A DNA stretch of 64,000 nt from Salinicola tamaricis (lineage in GTDB: Bacteria > Pseudomonadota > Gammaproteobacteria > Pseudomonadales > Halomonadaceae). The position numbers and the translations under genes were made by a program. Of the stretch, positions 63,801 through 64,000 are shown in pieces. Below the pieces are notes generated by a model. The model saw only the letters and a list, made by a program, of their open reading frames with translations, had not been told where the DNA came from and did not search any database. The DNA is taken from assembly GCF_003006155.1 (NCBI RefSeq), contig NZ_CP023559.1, positions 4,030,001 through 4,094,000 on the forward strand. The letters are read 5' to 3'. Position 1 is the first letter of the stretch. Each line of letters opens with the position of its first letter.

Positions 63801-64000
63801 CACCGAGACCTGAAAAGTGGCGGCATCACCCGCCTGCTCCCCCATGTCGAGATAGCCGCTACCGCTGTAGTCGCCCCAGAGCCCATCGCTGCCGGCGGCA
63901 GGGTCACTCTCCGGATGACTGGCATCGCGTACCACGGTGTCTGCCGGCGAGTTGCCGTCGTCGTGCCCCATCGTTTCACCTTCGATGCTGGCGACCAGGG
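57867..64000 (-). CDS. Giant multidomain carbohydrate-binding exoprotein (5' end outside window, frameshifted)
   Basis: At least 2040 residues in the window. From the N-side: CBM-like domains (GYLDMGEQAGDAATFQVSV; IRLENIGAGGPNIDKLEV), a malectin-like block (INFQPANAATPEGYVADTGL, about 63510-62950), a sorbosone/glucose-dehydrogenase-like beta-propeller (about 62450-61010; NSLVFHANPDY, YATGIRNAYDLVWHSNGSLY), two more CBM-like domains (about 60960-60040), an Ig-like domain (about 59990-59640), a unique region (NEIWRVFGFGNHIDG), then two related CBM6 domains to about 57990. One-base shifts near 63735, 58765 and 58110 and at the C-end split it. The acidic C-terminus resembles type I secretion signals; no secretion gene is nearby. 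Confidence 0.75.

Overview
The window is high-GC gammaproteobacterial chromosome. Gene order (miaB-ybeZ-ybeY-corC-lnt followed by leuS-lptE-holA; metG-rsxB-nth; argG/rnt/grxD/argF) and protein sequences point to a halophilic member of the Halomonadaceae (Halomonas, Salinicola or Chromohalobacter type) or a near relative of Pseudomonas. This placement is by recognition only; no database search was possible. I see no rRNA, tRNA, CRISPR array, integrase, transposase or phage gene. It is ordinary chromosome with accessory patches.

Layout. 1-6.5 kb: a truncated AEC permease, a glycosyltransferase, a DoxX-type membrane protein, metG, an orphan RsxB-like Fe-S protein and nth. 6.5-12.8 kb: a sugar-catabolic locus with a sugar-porter permease, a LacI regulator and a four-gene operon (aldolase, Gfo/Idh/MocA dehydrogenase, D-lyxose-isomerase-like cupin, PfkB kinase) preceded by a perfect LacI-type operator. 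13.2-16.2 kb: DUF1161 protein, glutathione transferase, a DUF3524 glycosyltransferase related to tRNA-queuosine mannosyltransferase, and HlyU. 16.2-20.2 kb: argG, rnt, grxD, argF; argF has a candidate Arg-codon leader peptide and attenuator. 20.3-23.5 kb: a TVP38/DedA-like protein, trpE with a Trp-codon leader, and gph. 23.7-29.2 kb: ndh and a FAN1 nuclease/helicase pair. 29.4-36.3 kb: dihydroxyacetone kinase, orphan ParA, a GIY-YIG protein, rpe, gamma-glutamyltransferase and an MFS protein. 36.5-41 kb: sulfate ABC operon (sbp-cysT-cysW-cysA) and a YajG lipoprotein. 41-43.1 kb: tpm, an SH3 protein and a DUF1820 protein. 43.3-49.3 kb: miaB-ybeZ-ybeY-corC-lnt. 49.6-53.2 kb: a DUF1338 (HglS-like) enzyme, an MHS permease and YbeL. 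53.5-57.7 kb: leuS-lptE-holA. 57.9 kb to the end: the 3' part of one giant secreted carbohydrate-binding protein on the minus strand.

About fifteen genes, several normally indispensable (leuS, holA, lptE, rpe, trpE), are split by one-base shifts, while the translated segments on both sides stay well conserved. Where I could reconstruct the junctions, most are a base lost or gained in a short run of identical bases. I read these as sequence or assembly errors, not real pseudogenes, and annotate each gene as one feature over its full extent.

The most interesting points are the argF and trpE leader peptides, the operator-controlled sugar operon with unknown substrate, the QTMAN-like glycosyltransferase, a perfect 32-bp inverted repeat between rnt and grxD, and two families of dispersed intergenic repeats.
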